DNA from: Bacteroidaceae bacterium | Lineage (GTDB): Bacteria > Bacteroidota > Bacteroidia > Bacteroidales > Bacteroidaceae | Reading direction: 5' to 3' | Length of the DNA stretch: 13,430 nucleotides | NCBI GenBank assembly: GCA_021443285.1 | Contig: JABUUG010000011.1 | Location: 1-13,430, forward strand | Shown: piece by piece, positions 13,423 through 13,430 of the stretch | Numbering within the stretch: the stretch's first letter is position 1 | How the letters are laid out: each line of letters opens with the position of its first letter | The notes under the pieces: model-generated | What the model saw: the letters and a program-made list of their open reading frames with translations, nothing else | Told to the model about the DNA's origin: nothing | The model's database searches: none | Made by a program: the position numbers and the translations under genes

Positions 13423-13430
13423 GACAAATG

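Noticed and set aside
13425..13430. CAAATG at the right edge as part of a minus-strand -7 element (CAAAnnTA)
   Set aside because: The defining TA would lie outside the window and no -33 element can be examined.
1..13430. CRISPR array, tRNA, rRNA or transposase
   Set aside because: No regularly spaced repeats of CRISPR size, no clover-leaf or rRNA sequence that I recognise, and no transposase-like protein in any frame.

Overview
The window looks like chromosomal DNA from a Bacteroidota, most likely a Prevotella-type member of the Bacteroidales. The evidence is the gene families (a Bacteroidota-type OstA-like protein with two SurA/PpiC-like foldases, a succinate/acetate-type CoA transferase, rubrerythrin), A-rich start regions without Shine-Dalgarno sites, and promoters of the Bacteroidota form TTTG-N(19-21)-TAnnTTTG. 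The gene content is mostly core housekeeping. I see no phage, transposase, CRISPR, toxin-antitoxin or defence genes, and no RNA genes.

Left part (1-3307): the first bases are the N-terminus of one rubrerythrin gene cut by the window edge. A complete second rubrerythrin gene lies upstream of it in the same orientation, so the two form a tandem pair for peroxide defence in an anaerobe. A 325-base divergent spacer carries a good promoter for the rubrerythrin gene and a weaker one for a 12-TM MFS transporter. The transporter is convergent, with a 1-base gap, with a soluble PAS-histidine kinase that has no response regulator beside it.

Middle (3308-3602): a gene-poor spacer holds a G-rich tract, a small palindrome, a DnaA-box-like 9-mer next to an AT-rich stretch, and a long imperfect hairpin. 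The hairpin reaches into the 3' end of the next gene and encodes its last residues. Base composition of the plus strand changes here from C-rich to mildly G-rich and T-rich.

Right part (3603-13365): seven genes run on the minus strand. In transcription order they are a PpiC-type foldase, a SurA-type foldase, an OstA-like LPS-transport protein, MutL, RecA, an acetyl-CoA hydrolase/CoA-transferase family enzyme, and a small HExxH protein. The first three are tightly packed and form an outer-membrane biogenesis block (protein folding plus LPS handling in the periplasm). MutL and RecA are genome maintenance. The CoA transferase belongs to fermentation and is coupled to the small HExxH gene by a 5-base gap.

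The most unusual material is non-coding. Two families of short degenerate repeats occupy the spacers. One is built on TTAACTCC and AATTTATAnAACCCACC and recurs around the rubrerythrin, MFS and foldase genes, with a related copy next to recA. The other is built on AGTRAAT and recurs before recA, before the CoA transferase, and in the 3533-3625 hairpin. I found no convincing new multi-gene system. The repeats, the strand-composition switch and the small HExxH protein are the items most worth following.
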